Assembly (NCBI RefSeq): GCF_001499905.1
Contig: NZ_LQIS01000026.1
Span: 1 to 39,376, forward strand
DNA from: Mycobacterium sp. GA-1285
Lineage (GTDB): Bacteria > Actinomycetota > Actinomycetes > Mycobacteriales > Mycobacteriaceae
DNA: 39,376 nucleotides
Direction: 5' to 3'
The notes under the pieces are model-generated. The model did not search any database, had not been told where the DNA came from, and worked only from the letters and a program-made list of their open reading frames with translations. Position numbers and translations under genes: made by a program. Positions 1 to 13,816 of this stretch are shown here, piece by piece. Position 1 is the first letter of the stretch, and each line of letters opens with the position of its first letter.

Positions 1-80
1 ACACAATGTCAGCAGCTCGCGGTGACGGCATCACCTACTCTAACAAGAGCGGACGAATTAATGACTCAGGACACTAGCTG

Positions 81-737
81 CTAACGCACCCGCAGTTCGG
101 CGATCACTTCGGCGTACAGCCGCGCCTTGATCGCGCCGAACACCGCACCGGCCTTGGCGGCCAAGGCGTCTGCCCGCTCGACCGCCGCGTCGACCACCTG
201 ACCTTCCCCGGCGGTGGCCGCGACGATTCCTGCCGCGCGGGCATCCTCGCCGCCGTAGCGGCGCGCGGTGGTCATCGCCTCGTGGGCGGTCGTAATGGGC
301 AGCCGCGATCGGATGAGCGCGTTCATGCCTGCCGTGAACGGGATGCCGAGGTCGACCTCCGGCAGGCAGAAGTAGCCGCGGTCGGCACGCATGACGATTT
401 GGTCATGGGCAAGCGCGAGCATCGCACCGGCGGCGAACGCGTGCCCTTGCACCGCGGCGATGATGGGCGCCGGGAAGGCCAGCACGCGGGCCAACAGCGC
501 GTGCACGTCGGCCAGGTTGGCCTCGGCCGCATCGGGATTGGCCGCCATGAAGTCAAGGTCCAGCCCATTGGAGTAGAACTTGCCGCTGCCCGTGGTGACG
601 ACGGCCTTCGGCCCGTCCGCCGCCTCCACCTCGTCGAGTGCGGAGTTGATCGCGGTCAGCCTGTCGGGGTGGAATCGGTTCTCGTCCTCGCCGAGGGTCA
701 ACACGAACACCGCGCCGTGCCGTTGTAGGTCAGCCAT
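81..737 (-). CDS. Enoyl-CoA hydratase/isomerase family protein
   Basis: 218-residue crotonase-fold protein, probably acting on acyl-CoA in fatty acid oxidation, cytosolic. The two segments that form the crotonase oxyanion hole are visible: SGKFYSNGLDLDF near residues 51-63 and GHAFAAGAMLAL near 98-109. A conserved Glu follows in YFCLPEVDLGIPF, the catalytic region. A single acidic catalytic residue and the short length fit the delta3,delta2-enoyl-CoA isomerase-like branch as well as a hydratase, so the exact reaction is open. The ATG at 737 is chosen because similarity begins at MADLQRHG; an upstream in-frame extension to 836 has no family-like sequence. It is divergent from the DUF427 gene, with 118 bp between them. 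Confidence 0.85.
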   Translation of the reverse strand: MADLQRHGAVFVLTLGEDENRFHPDRLTAINSALDEVEAADGPKAVVTTGSGKFYSNGLDLDFMAANPDAAEANLADVHALLARVLAFPAPIIAAVQGHAFAAGAMLALAHDQIVMRADRGYFCLPEVDLGIPFTAGMNALIRSRLPITTAHEAMTTARRYGGEDARAAGIVAATAGEGQVVDAAVERADALAAKAGAVFGAIKARLYAEVIAELRVR

Positions 738-855
738 CAGCCGATTACACCACTTGCTGCAGATCGCGGCGTCGCCCGCGCTCCGACTCGTGTGACCCTG
801 CCGCGACCACCGACATGTCCGGAATCCGACCGGCACGCCGTGCGTTGGTCATCAC

Positions 856-1236
856 ATGAGCGATCGACCCGTACTCCAGCCCACCGCAGGGCACCCGATC
901 ACCGTCGAACACACCGGTGGACGCGTCACCGTCCGGGTGAACGGCGAGATCGTCGCCGACACCGACCGGGCGCTGACGCTGCAGGAATCGACGTACCCGG
1001 CCGTCCAGTACATCCCGCTCGGCGACGTCGCCCAAGACAAACTCAAGCCCAGCGATACCCAGACGTACTGCCCCTTCAAGGGCGACGCCGGTTACTACCA
1101 CGTCGTGACCGAGGCCGGCGCCGTCATCGAGGACGCCGTGTGGACCTACGAGAGGCCCTACCCCGCGGTGAGCGAGATCGCCGGACACGTCGCGTTCTAT
1201 CCGGACAAGGCAGAGGTGACCGTCCTTCCGGCATGA
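856..1236 (+). CDS. DUF427 domain-containing protein
   Basis: 126-residue soluble protein of the DUF427 family, recognised from the pattern ESTYPAVQYIPLGDV, then TYCPFKGDAGYY, WTYERPYPA and the C-terminal VAFYPDKAEVTV. Members are small beta-rich proteins common in actinobacteria with no assigned reaction. The family normally covers about 90-120 residues, so this is a complete single-domain copy. The ATG at 856 follows the divergent promoter region shared with the enoyl-CoA hydratase-like gene. The next gene starts 27 bp downstream on the same strand, so co-transcription with the glycosylase is possible. No functional claim is made beyond family membership. Confidence 0.88.
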   Translation: MSDRPVLQPTAGHPITVEHTGGRVTVRVNGEIVADTDRALTLQESTYPAVQYIPLGDVAQDKLKPSDTQTYCPFKGDAGYYHVVTEAGAVIEDAVWTYERPYPAVSEIAGHVAFYPDKAEVTVLPA

Positions 1237-1263
1237 TCCGTCGGCCCGGCATAACCTTGGCCG

Positions 1264-2175
1264 GTGCCCATCTCGGTCAGCGTCGTCTTCGACGGCCCGG
1301 TCAGCCCCACGTTGACCTTGGCGCCGCTGCGGCGTGGCCGAAGGGACCCGTGCTACTACGACGCCCCCGACGGCGCGATCTGGCGGACGAGCCTGTTGCG
1401 CAGCGGCCCGGTCACTGCGCGCCTCACCAAATCGGCGGCCGACACCGTCGACTGCGAAGCATGGGGTGAGGGCGCCAGGGAATTCGCCGAGACACTGCCC
1501 GCCCAACTCGGCGCGTACGACGACAGCCTCGGCTTCACGCCCACGGAACCGACCATCGCCGCGGCCCATCAACGCGTTCGCCATCTGCGGTTGGGCCGCA
1601 CCGACCGCGTGCTCGAAGCGCTGATTCCGGCGGTGCTCGAACAGCGGGTTCATGGTAAGGACGCTCGCCGCGCGTGGCGGCTGCTCGTCACCCTGTACGG
1701 CGCCCCCGCGCCCGGACCGGCGCCCGCGCACATGCGCGTTCCACCGCCCGGTGAGGTCTGGCGCCGCATTCCGTCGTGGGAGTTCCACCGCGCCAACGTC
1801 GATCCCCGCCGTGCGCGCACCGTCGTCGTATGTGCTCAGCGCGCCGACTCCCTGGAACGACTGGGCGCCCGCTCACCGGCCAGGGCGCGCGCGGCGATGG
1901 CGTCGCTTCCGGGGGTCGGTGAGTGGACCGCGGCGGAGACGAGTCAGCGCGCGTTCGGTGACGCGGACGCGCTTTCGGTCGGCGACTATCACCTCGCGAA
2001 GATGGTCGGGTGGAGCCTGCTGGGCCATCCGATCGACGACCCCGCGATGGTCGAGTTGCTCGAACCGCTTCGCCCTCACCGTCACCGAGCTGTGCGCCTG
2101 TTGGAGGTGAGCGGGCTTGCGGTGCTGCCGCGGTTCGGGCCGCGCATGGCGATCCCGAATCTGATCGAGATGTGA
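1264..2175 (+). CDS. AlkA-like DNA-3-methyladenine glycosylase (HhH-GPD superfamily)
   Basis: 303 residues, GTG start. The helix-hairpin-helix segment MASLPGVGEWTAAETSQ near residues 213-229 is followed about 16 residues later by the catalytic-type Asp in SVGDYHLAKM. This is the arrangement of HhH-GPD base-excision glycosylases that remove alkylated purines. The N-terminal ~120 residues resemble the beta-rich AlkA N-domain but are divergent. It lies downstream of the DUF427 gene on the same strand. The protein would initiate base-excision repair in the cytosol; substrate range cannot be read from sequence. M. tuberculosis carries AlkA fused to Ada, whereas this is a stand-alone glycosylase. 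The GTG at 1264 is the only plausible start close to the preceding stop. Confidence 0.82.
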   Translation: MPISVSVVFDGPVSPTLTLAPLRRGRRDPCYYDAPDGAIWRTSLLRSGPVTARLTKSAADTVDCEAWGEGAREFAETLPAQLGAYDDSLGFTPTEPTIAAAHQRVRHLRLGRTDRVLEALIPAVLEQRVHGKDARRAWRLLVTLYGAPAPGPAPAHMRVPPPGEVWRRIPSWEFHRANVDPRRARTVVVCAQRADSLERLGARSPARARAAMASLPGVGEWTAAETSQRAFGDADALSVGDYHLAKMVGWSLLGHPIDDPAMVELLEPLRPHRHRAVRLLEVSGLAVLPRFGPRMAIPNLIEM

Positions 2176-2254
2176 CGCCTGCGACGCGGTGATTACCTCG
2201 CCACATCAGCGGGTAGTCGGACCCACGACACCGTATGCGTGCAAAGGAGCTTCA

Positions 2255-2815
2255 ATGCCTAGATCCAATTACACAGTCCCCGGCATGACCGACAAGGACG
2301 CCACGAAGGTCGCCGAACTTCTGCAGAAGCAGCTGAGCCGGTACAACGATCTGCACCTGACACTGAAGCACATTCACTGGAATGTAGTGGGCCCGAACTT
2401 CATCGGTGTGCACGAGATGATCGATCCTCAGGTCGAGTTGGTTCGCGGCTATGCCGACGAGGTCGCCGAACGGATCGCTACCCTCGGCTTCTCGCCGAAG
2501 GGCACGCCCGGCGCGATCATCGAAGACCGCACCTGGGACGACTACTCGCTGGACCGTGACACGGTGCAGGCTCACCTGGCCGCGCTCGACCTCGTCTACG
2601 ACGGGATCATCGAGGACACCCGGCAGAACATCGAAGAGGCCGAGGACGCCGACCCGGTGACCGAGGACATCCTGATCGGCCACACCGCCGAACTCGAGAA
2701 GTTCCAGTGGTTCGTGCGGGCGCACCTGGAGAACGCGGGTGGCGAGCTCGTCAACAAGGGTGCGAGGACGGAGAAGGCCGCCGCCAGCCAGGCCAAGAAG
2801 AAGGCGGGCAAGTAA
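2255..2815 (+). CDS. dps: Dps-family DNA-binding ferritin-like protein
   Basis: 186 residues, closely resembling M. smegmatis Dps1. Dps forms dodecamers that oxidise Fe(II) with peroxide, store iron and, through a basic tail, bind DNA. The inter-subunit ferroxidase residues are all present with the spacing of E. coli Dps: His41, His53, Asp57, Asp68 and Glu72. The C-terminus ends in a Lys/Ala-rich tail (QAKKKAGK), the element used by mycobacterial Dps1 for DNA binding. The ATG at 2255 is set by a strong Shine-Dalgarno AAAGGAG at 2242-2248; an in-frame extension to 2189 is untranslated leader. It converges on the ClC gene with 26 bp between stops. Confidence 0.95.
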   Translation: MPRSNYTVPGMTDKDATKVAELLQKQLSRYNDLHLTLKHIHWNVVGPNFIGVHEMIDPQVELVRGYADEVAERIATLGFSPKGTPGAIIEDRTWDDYSLDRDTVQAHLAALDLVYDGIIEDTRQNIEEAEDADPVTEDILIGHTAELEKFQWFVRAHLENAGGELVNKGARTEKAAASQAKKKAGK

Positions 2816-2841
2816 CCGCTGTCCGGCGGAGGTGACCGGCG

Positions 2842-4230
2842 TCAGCCTGTTTCGCGCTCGGCCTGGGCGGTCTCCCGGTCGAGGCGCTGCGCCCGGTATA
2901 TCGAGACGTTGGTGCGCGATATCAACATGGAGGCGATTCCCACCGCCACCATTGCGCACGGGATCACCGAGAACGAGCCGGTCATCTCGGCCACCATGAT
3001 CATCATGGCCAGCGGCGCGTGCGCGACGCTGCCGAAGCAGGCCATCATGCCGACGACGACGAAGGTGGCGGGGCTGTCGGGAATTCCGGGCGCATCGATC
3101 AGATCGCCGAGTCGCCACAGTGCTGCGCCGACGAACGCCCCCACCACGACACCGGGCCCGAAGATGCCGCCGGACCCGCCGGTGCCGATCGACAGTGATG
3201 TCGCGACGATCTTGGCCAGCGGCATGATCAGCACAATCCACAGCGGTATCGCCATCAAAGTGTCGGTGGCCGTGGCCTTTTGAGCCCAGCCGTAGCCGCT
3301 GGCCAGAATCTGCGGGATGCCGAGCGCCAGCAGTCCGACGGCGAGCCCGCCTACGGCGGGTTTGAGCACCTGGTGGCCCGGTAGCCGTCCAGCCAGTGCG
3401 ACGGTCCCGTAGAAGATCCGCGCGTAGAGGTATCCGACGCCGGCCGCGACGATGCCGAGCACGACGAACCAGACCAGATCCAGGGGGCTGCCGAACCGGT
3501 AGTCGGCGGCGACGAACCCGAACAGCGGATCGAAGCCGAGGATCGAACCGAGTACCGAGTAGGCCGTCGCCGAGGTGATGAACCCCGGTATCAAGGCCCG
3601 ATAGTCGAAGTCCCGGCGGTACACGATCGACGCCGCCAGCACCGCGCCGCCCAGCGGGGCGCCGAAGATCGCCCCGATACCCGAACCGATGCCGAGCGAC
3701 ACCGCGATCCGCCCGTCCTCGTCGGACAGGTTCAGCCAGCGCGTCAGCATGGAGCCGAACCCGGCGGAGATCTGCGCCGCAGGGCCCTCGCGGCCGCCCG
3801 AGCCACCCGACCCGATGGTCAAGGCGCTGGCGATGGTCTTGACCACGATGGCTCGTCCCCGGATGGCGCGGGGGTTGGTGTGCACGGCCTCGATCGCGCT
3901 GTCGGTGCCGTGCCCTTCGGCCTCCGGTGCGAACCTCGCGACCAGCCACGCCGATACGAGGGCCCCGCCGCCCGCCACCAGCGGGATGGCCCACGGTCGG
4001 TCGAAGCCGGCCGAGCCGGGATCGCCGCCGTCGCCGACCGGTTCGGGAATCCGGTAGGCGGCGAGCTCACCGAGCAGGAAGGCGCCCGCATAGTCGAGCG
4101 CCAGATAGAACACCACCGCGCCGAGGCCGGCGATGACGCCGATCGCGATCCCGAGAATCAGCCACTTACGGATGTATCCGGAGCGTCGGATGAATCCCCC
4201 CAGGCCGCCGTCTTCACGGGTCTCGGCCAT
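2842..4230 (-). CDS. ClC-family chloride channel / H+-Cl- antiporter
   Basis: 462-residue polytopic membrane protein of the ClC family without C-terminal CBS domains. Two of the three anion-site signatures are clear: GSGGSGGREGP, which contains the gating Glu of the GREGP motif, and GTGGSGGIFGP, equivalent to the GxFxP motif. The first signature (GSGIP in E. coli ClcA) is replaced around GTDSAIEAVH, as in many actinobacterial members. The presence of the gating Glu is compatible with proton-coupled exchange, but bacterial ClCs can be channels or exchangers, so the mechanism is not settled. It converges on dps and starts 25 bp beyond the end of the thioesterase gene, which reads in the same direction. 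Confidence 0.9.
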   Translation of the reverse strand: MAETREDGGLGGFIRRSGYIRKWLILGIAIGVIAGLGAVVFYLALDYAGAFLLGELAAYRIPEPVGDGGDPGSAGFDRPWAIPLVAGGGALVSAWLVARFAPEAEGHGTDSAIEAVHTNPRAIRGRAIVVKTIASALTIGSGGSGGREGPAAQISAGFGSMLTRWLNLSDEDGRIAVSLGIGSGIGAIFGAPLGGAVLAASIVYRRDFDYRALIPGFITSATAYSVLGSILGFDPLFGFVAADYRFGSPLDLVWFVVLGIVAAGVGYLYARIFYGTVALAGRLPGHQVLKPAVGGLAVGLLALGIPQILASGYGWAQKATATDTLMAIPLWIVLIMPLAKIVATSLSIGTGGSGGIFGPGVVVGAFVGAALWRLGDLIDAPGIPDSPATFVVVGMMACFGSVAHAPLAMMIMVAEMTGSFSVIPCAMVAVGIASMLISRTNVSIYRAQRLDRETAQAERETG

Positions 4231-4254
4231 GGTCTGAAGATGCTAGCGCGCGTC

Positions 4255-5058
4255 TCAGCGGTATGCGGTCAGTCTGGCGAGGATCGCCACACCGCCGCCG
4301 GGGCCGACGGCTTGCCCCTCGGCGACGCCGGTCCTGCGTCCGACGCGCAAAGCGGTTCCGGCATACCGGGATTCGGGTCCGCTGTGGAAGGGGCGCAGGA
4401 AGTTGACCCTCAGCGACGCGGTACGCAACGGCTTGTCGGGACCGTCGGCGTGCAGCGCCGCGGACGCGACCAGTTCCAGCGCCATCGCCGTCACCCCGCC
4501 GTGCACGATGCCGATCGCGTTGTTCAGCACGGGGTCCTCGTCCTGCAGCAGAACCCGTCGCGCACCGCCGCTCTCGGCAACGCGGACCGCCATCCGGTCG
4601 GCCAGCGTCCCGGGCGGCAGTGGGCCGGACGGGCCGTCGGGGAACGGTGCGAGGTCGGCGGGTGAGTGGATGTAGAACGAGCGCACGGTGGCCGTGGCGA
4701 GCACGGTGTCGCGGTGAGTGAGTTCGCACAGCGCCAGCGCGACGTCGCTCTTGGTGCCGAACGGCCGCGCGGTGGCGACCACCGGTACATCCGGTGCGTC
4801 CGCGATGATCTCGGCGGCATCGGGATCGGCTTCCAGGGACAGCTCGCTGGACACCGTCCACTCGTCATCGGCGCGGCGCCGGTGGTTGACGAGGCCGCAC
4901 GCGTGGTCGACGAGCATCGCCATGGGTGCAATGGTCGGGGCGCCGGTCAGCGGATTGACCATGCCGCCCACCGGGATCGAGGCCACGCACTCGTGGGGCA
5001 TGTCCGTGGACGTCACGATGCCGAACCGGCCCAACGGGGTGTTCAGTGGATGAGACAT
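4255..5058 (-). CDS. PaaI-type acyl-CoA thioesterase (double hotdog)
   Basis: 267-residue protein with two hotdog-fold halves. The second half carries the PaaI-family motif NAIGIVHGGVTAMALE near residues 177-192, and the first half has the related MVNPLTGAPTIAPMAMLVDHACG segment in which the HGG motif is degenerate. This fits a fused tandem-hotdog acyl-CoA thioesterase or dehydratase-like protein; substrate unknown. The ATG at 5058 (MSHPLNTP) is preferred to an in-frame codon at 5091, because the latter would lie in the copper operator and divergent promoter. It is divergent from the copper ATPase, so the CsoR-type operator at 5091-5109 also sits about 33 bp upstream of this gene and could influence it. 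Confidence 0.8.
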   Translation of the reverse strand: MSHPLNTPLGRFGIVTSTDMPHECVASIPVGGMVNPLTGAPTIAPMAMLVDHACGLVNHRRRADDEWTVSSELSLEADPDAAEIIADAPDVPVVATARPFGTKSDVALALCELTHRDTVLATATVRSFYIHSPADLAPFPDGPSGPLPPGTLADRMAVRVAESGGARRVLLQDEDPVLNNAIGIVHGGVTAMALELVASAALHADGPDKPLRTASLRVNFLRPFHSGPESRYAGTALRVGRRTGVAEGQAVGPGGGVAILARLTAYR

Positions 5059-5090
5059 CGGAATACAGCGTGACCGAAGAAGGCTGGCCA

Positions 5091-5109
5091 TATACCCCTA
5101 GGGGGTATA
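5091..5109. promoter_or_regulatory. CsoR-type copper operator
   Basis: TATACCCC-TAG-GGGGTATA is a perfect 8-bp inverted repeat with a 3-bp spacer. GC-rich pseudo-palindromes of the form TAnCCC...GGGnTA are the operators of copper sensors of the CsoR/RicR family. The site ends 2 bp before the ATG of a copper-type P-ATPase, where binding would block transcription initiation. No csoR gene is in the window, so the repressor must be encoded elsewhere. Confidence 0.8.
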
Positions 5110-5111
5110 GG

Positions 5112-7241
5112 ATGACCGCCATGACGCATGCCGGCCATGGCGCACATCACCCGGACTCGGCGACGGCCGGTCATTCGGGGCACCACCACCCGCTGGGCCC
5201 GGATCAGTCGCACGAGCATCCGGGCGAGCACGGGCACTCGCACGACCACTCGGGCGGGCACGACCACTCGGGTCACGTCGCCGAGTTCCGGCGCCTGTTC
5301 TGGACCATGCTCGTGCTCGCCGTCCCCACGGTCGCGCTCTCCGGGATGTTCGCGATGATTCTCGGCTACTCGCTACCCGACATTCCCGGGATCAAATGGG
5401 TGTCGCCGGTGCTGGGCACCGTGATGTACGTCTGGGGCGGACGGCCCTTCCTGTCCGGAGCGGTCAGCGAAATCCGTTCCCGCGCACCGGGAATGATGCT
5501 GCTGATCAGCCTCGCGATCACGGTGGCGTTCCTGTCGTCCTGGGGAGCCAGCCTCGGTGTGCTGCACCACCAGCTGGACTTCTGGTGGGAACTGGCGCTG
5601 CTCATCGTCATCATGCTGCTCGGCCACTGGATCGAGATGCGTTCGCTCGCGCAGACCACGTCCGCGCTCGATTCCCTGGCGGCACTGCTGCCCGACGAGG
5701 CCGAGCGCGTCGTCGAGGGCGGCACCGAGACCGTCGCACCGGCGGAACTCCGCGTCGGCGACGTCGTGCTTGTCAGGCCCGGAGGCAACATCCCCGCCGA
5801 CGGCGAGATCGTCGCCGGCGCCGCGGACGTCGACGAGTCGATGGTCACCGGTGAATCGCGCCCGGTCCGCCGCGAGGTCGGCGACCACGTCGTGGCCGGC
5901 ACAGTGGCCACCGACTCGGGGCTACGGGTGCGGGTCGGCGCGGTCGGCGACGACACGACGCTCGCAGGTATCCAGCGGTTGGTGACCGAGGCGCAGAACT
6001 CGTCGTCGCGGGCCCAGCGCCTCGCGGACCGGGCGGCGGGCTGGTTGTTCTGGTTCGCGCTGTCGGCGGCGATCGTCACCGCGGTGGTGTGGTCGTTCGC
6101 GGGAATGCCCGCCGGGGCCGTCGTCAGGACCATCACTGTTCTGGTGATCGCTTGCCCGCACGCGCTCGGACTCGCGATACCGCTGGTGGTCTCGATCGCC
6201 ACCGAACGCGCCGCCCGCGGCGGGGTTCTGGTCAAGGACCGGCTGGCGCTGGAGAGCATGCGGACCGTCGACGTCGTGCTGTTCGACAAGACCGGCACGC
6301 TCACCAAGGGGGAGCCGACGGTCACCGCCGTCGCGCCCGCGCCCGGCCGATCCGCCGAGGACGTGCTGACGTGGGCGGCGGCGGCCGAGGCGTATTCCGA
6401 GCACCCGCTCGCCAGCGCGATCGTCGCGGCAGCGCGTGACCGCTCGCTGACGCTGCCGCCGACGACCGATTTCAGCTCGTCGCCGGCGGTCGGCGTCAAG
6501 GCCACGGTCGAGGGCCGCAGCGTCCAGGTCGGCGGGCCGCGGATGCTGGCGGAGGCGGGGCTCGGCGAGCTACCCGAAACCGGCCAGTGGCGCGACGAAG
6601 GAGCGATCATCCTGCACGTCGCCGTCGACGGTGACGCCGTGGGCGCGATCAAGCTGGCCGACGAGGTCCGACCGGAATCCAGGGAGGTGGTCGAGGCGCT
6701 GACGAAACTGGGCGTCGAAGTGGTGATGATCACCGGCGACGCGGAGGCCGTGGCGCGGTCGGTTGCCGCCGACCTGGGAATCGATCGCGTGTTCGCCGGC
6801 GTGCGGCCCGAAGACAAGGCGGCAAAGGTGGCCGAGCTGCAGCACGGAGGCCGCAAAGTGGCGATGGTCGGCGACGGGGTCAACGACGCTCCCGCGCTGG
6901 CCCAGGCCGATGTCGGCATCGCGATCGGCGCGGGAACCGACGTGGCGATCGCCTCGGCCGGGGTGATTCTGGCAGGGTCGGACCCGCGCTCGGTGTTGTC
7001 GGTGCTCCTACTGTCGAGGGCCGCCTACCGCAAGATGAAGCAAAACCTTTGGTGGGCAGCGGGATACAACTTGGTGTCGGTACCGCTCGCGGCGGGAGTG
7101 CTGGCACCGGTCGGCTTCATCCTGCCGATGTCCGTCGGCGCGATCTTGATGTCGGCGTCGACCGTCGTGGTGGCGCTCAACGCTCAACTGCTGCGCCGGC
7201 TCGACCTCACGCCGGAAGCCAGCCTGAGAGCGGTTTCCTAA
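5112..7241 (+). CDS. copB: P1B-3 (CopB-type) copper/silver-translocating ATPase
   Basis: 709-residue heavy-metal P-type ATPase. The N-terminal 57 residues contain 17 histidines in HxH/HGH clusters, a soft metal-binding tail. Core motifs are VTGES (actuator), CPHALGLAIP at Cys348-Pro349-His350 in the metal-binding membrane helix, DKTGTLTKG with phosphorylated Asp392, SEHPLASAI, and GDGVNDAPAL. The CPH motif with GYNLV and MSASTV in the last helices defines subgroup P1B-3, which exports Cu(II)/Cu(I) or Ag(I) from the cytoplasm. The ATG at 5112 lies directly after a CsoR-type operator, so the mRNA has little or no leader; the ATG at 5121 or 5124 region codons (MTAM) gives an alternative start. 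Assignment to copper rests on CPH plus the operator. Confidence 0.92.
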   Translation: MTAMTHAGHGAHHPDSATAGHSGHHHPLGPDQSHEHPGEHGHSHDHSGGHDHSGHVAEFRRLFWTMLVLAVPTVALSGMFAMILGYSLPDIPGIKWVSPVLGTVMYVWGGRPFLSGAVSEIRSRAPGMMLLISLAITVAFLSSWGASLGVLHHQLDFWWELALLIVIMLLGHWIEMRSLAQTTSALDSLAALLPDEAERVVEGGTETVAPAELRVGDVVLVRPGGNIPADGEIVAGAADVDESMVTGESRPVRREVGDHVVAGTVATDSGLRVRVGAVGDDTTLAGIQRLVTEAQNSSSRAQRLADRAAGWLFWFALSAAIVTAVVWSFAGMPAGAVVRTITVLVIACPHALGLAIPLVVSIATERAARGGVLVKDRLALESMRTVDVVLFDKTGTLTKGEPTVTAVAPAPGRSAEDVLTWAAAAEAYSEHPLASAIVAAARDRSLTLPPTTDFSSSPAVGVKATVEGRSVQVGGPRMLAEAGLGELPETGQWRDEGAIILHVAVDGDAVGAIKLADEVRPESREVVEALTKLGVEVVMITGDAEAVARSVAADLGIDRVFAGVRPEDKAAKVAELQHGGRKVAMVGDGVNDAPALAQADVGIAIGAGTDVAIASAGVILAGSDPRSVLSVLLLSRAAYRKMKQNLWWAAGYNLVSVPLAAGVLAPVGFILPMSVGAILMSASTVVVALNAQLLRRLDLTPEASLRAVS

Positions 7242-7653
7242 GAATCTGGCTAGGCTTTGCGCAAACCGGCACTTAGCGGTCTAAGCTGGGAAAAGCGCCG
7301 AAATGGCCCACTCCAGCAAACGCCAGGCGGCGCCGGGAGGGAAGTGTGATGTGTACCTCACCCCGCTGCAGGATGGTTGAAAGCCTTGAAAACCTCAGGG
7401 GGCCAACGAAATTGGGCCTCAACCGGGGCGATCACGGGCGTCCGGGCGGCATCGGTCCGGCGGGTTGGTTAGGTGCTCCTAAGTTGGCATGTCACCGGGT
7501 GTTTGACATATCGTTTCTCCACTCGAGGCAAGTGGAAAAAGGCCGGCGTTCGATGCTGCACAAAGGCACTCCCTAGCCGGGACCGGCGAAGCGCCGTCGT
7601 CTACGGCTGTCAGGCAGAGGCTACGTAACACGTGCAGAAAAGGGTAGGTGGGA
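7242..7653 (+). other. 412-bp intergenic region and probable gltB leader
   Basis: No convincing gene is seen between the copper ATPase and gltB. It holds a short palindrome TTTGCGCAAA at 7256-7265, the dyad at 7489-7509, and a small hairpin CCACT/AGTGG at 7519-7535 followed by five A. The last ~140 bases are GC-rich and could fold as a leader RNA, but they match no riboswitch class I recognise. A 76-codon frame at 7346-7576 has a Shine-Dalgarno-like GGGAGG but poor third-position GC and is not called. Confidence 0.6.
7484..7514 (+). promoter_or_regulatory. Candidate gltB promoter with internal dyad
   Basis: ATGTCA (7489-7494), a 9-nt spacer and TGACAT (7504-7509) form a perfect 6-bp inverted repeat. 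It lies between a possible -35 TTGGCA (7484-7489) and a possible -10 TATCGT (7509-7514), a place where a regulator would act. The TTGACA at 7503-7508 could alternatively be a -35. The arrangement is suggestive only; gltBD is nitrogen-regulated in mycobacteria, but this dyad does not fit the GlnR consensus. Confidence 0.35.
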
Positions 7654-13686
<6,033 letters not shown>

Positions 13687-13696
<10 letters not shown>

Positions 13697-13754
13697 GCGC
13701 TTGCGCGAAGAGCAGAAGGCAGCGATGAGCGCTCGCGCGAAGAGCAGAGGCTAG
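13687..13754 (+). repeat. Tandem ~32-bp repeat encoding two chained mini-ORFs after gltD
   Basis: Two 30-bp copies (13687-13716 and 13719-13748, period 32) differ at one base. The first overlaps the last codons of gltD. Each copy brings an ATG. Mini-ORF 1 (13693-13728, MSACAKSRRQR) begins in the gltD stop as ATGA and ends in ATGA with mini-ORF 2 (13725-13754, MSARAKSRG, stop TAG). This is the organisation of MIRU-type elements of mycobacteria, whose small ORFs overlap neighbouring start and stop codons. Whether the peptides are made is unknown. Confidence 0.75.
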
Positions 13755-13816
13755 CAGGCAACTCGGCGCGACACGCCGCGCAATGTGCCGTTTTTGCGGC
13801 TGGGCGCGCGACAGTA

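Noticed and set aside
1..80. Possible gene end or promoter at the left edge, including the dyad GGTGA-CGGCA-TCACC
   Set aside because: Too short to assign; only a 5-bp-arm dyad and no frame with support.
745..1788. 347-codon minus-strand frame across the DUF427 and glycosylase genes
   Set aside because: Antisense shadow, Arg/Gly-rich, crossing two real plus-strand genes.
2252..3994. 580-codon minus-strand frame across dps and the ClC gene
   Set aside because: Runs antisense to dps and out of frame with the ClC gene; low-complexity Arg-rich translation.
7491..7507. GlnR-type site in the gltB upstream dyad
   Set aside because: GTCAC is present but the second half (GAAAC/GTAAC at the right spacing) is not; the dyad is reported only as an unassigned operator.
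7346..7576. 76-codon frame in the gltB leader with a Shine-Dalgarno-like sequence
   Set aside because: Codon usage has many A/T third positions unlike the neighbours, there is no recognisable motif, and it overlaps the candidate promoter.
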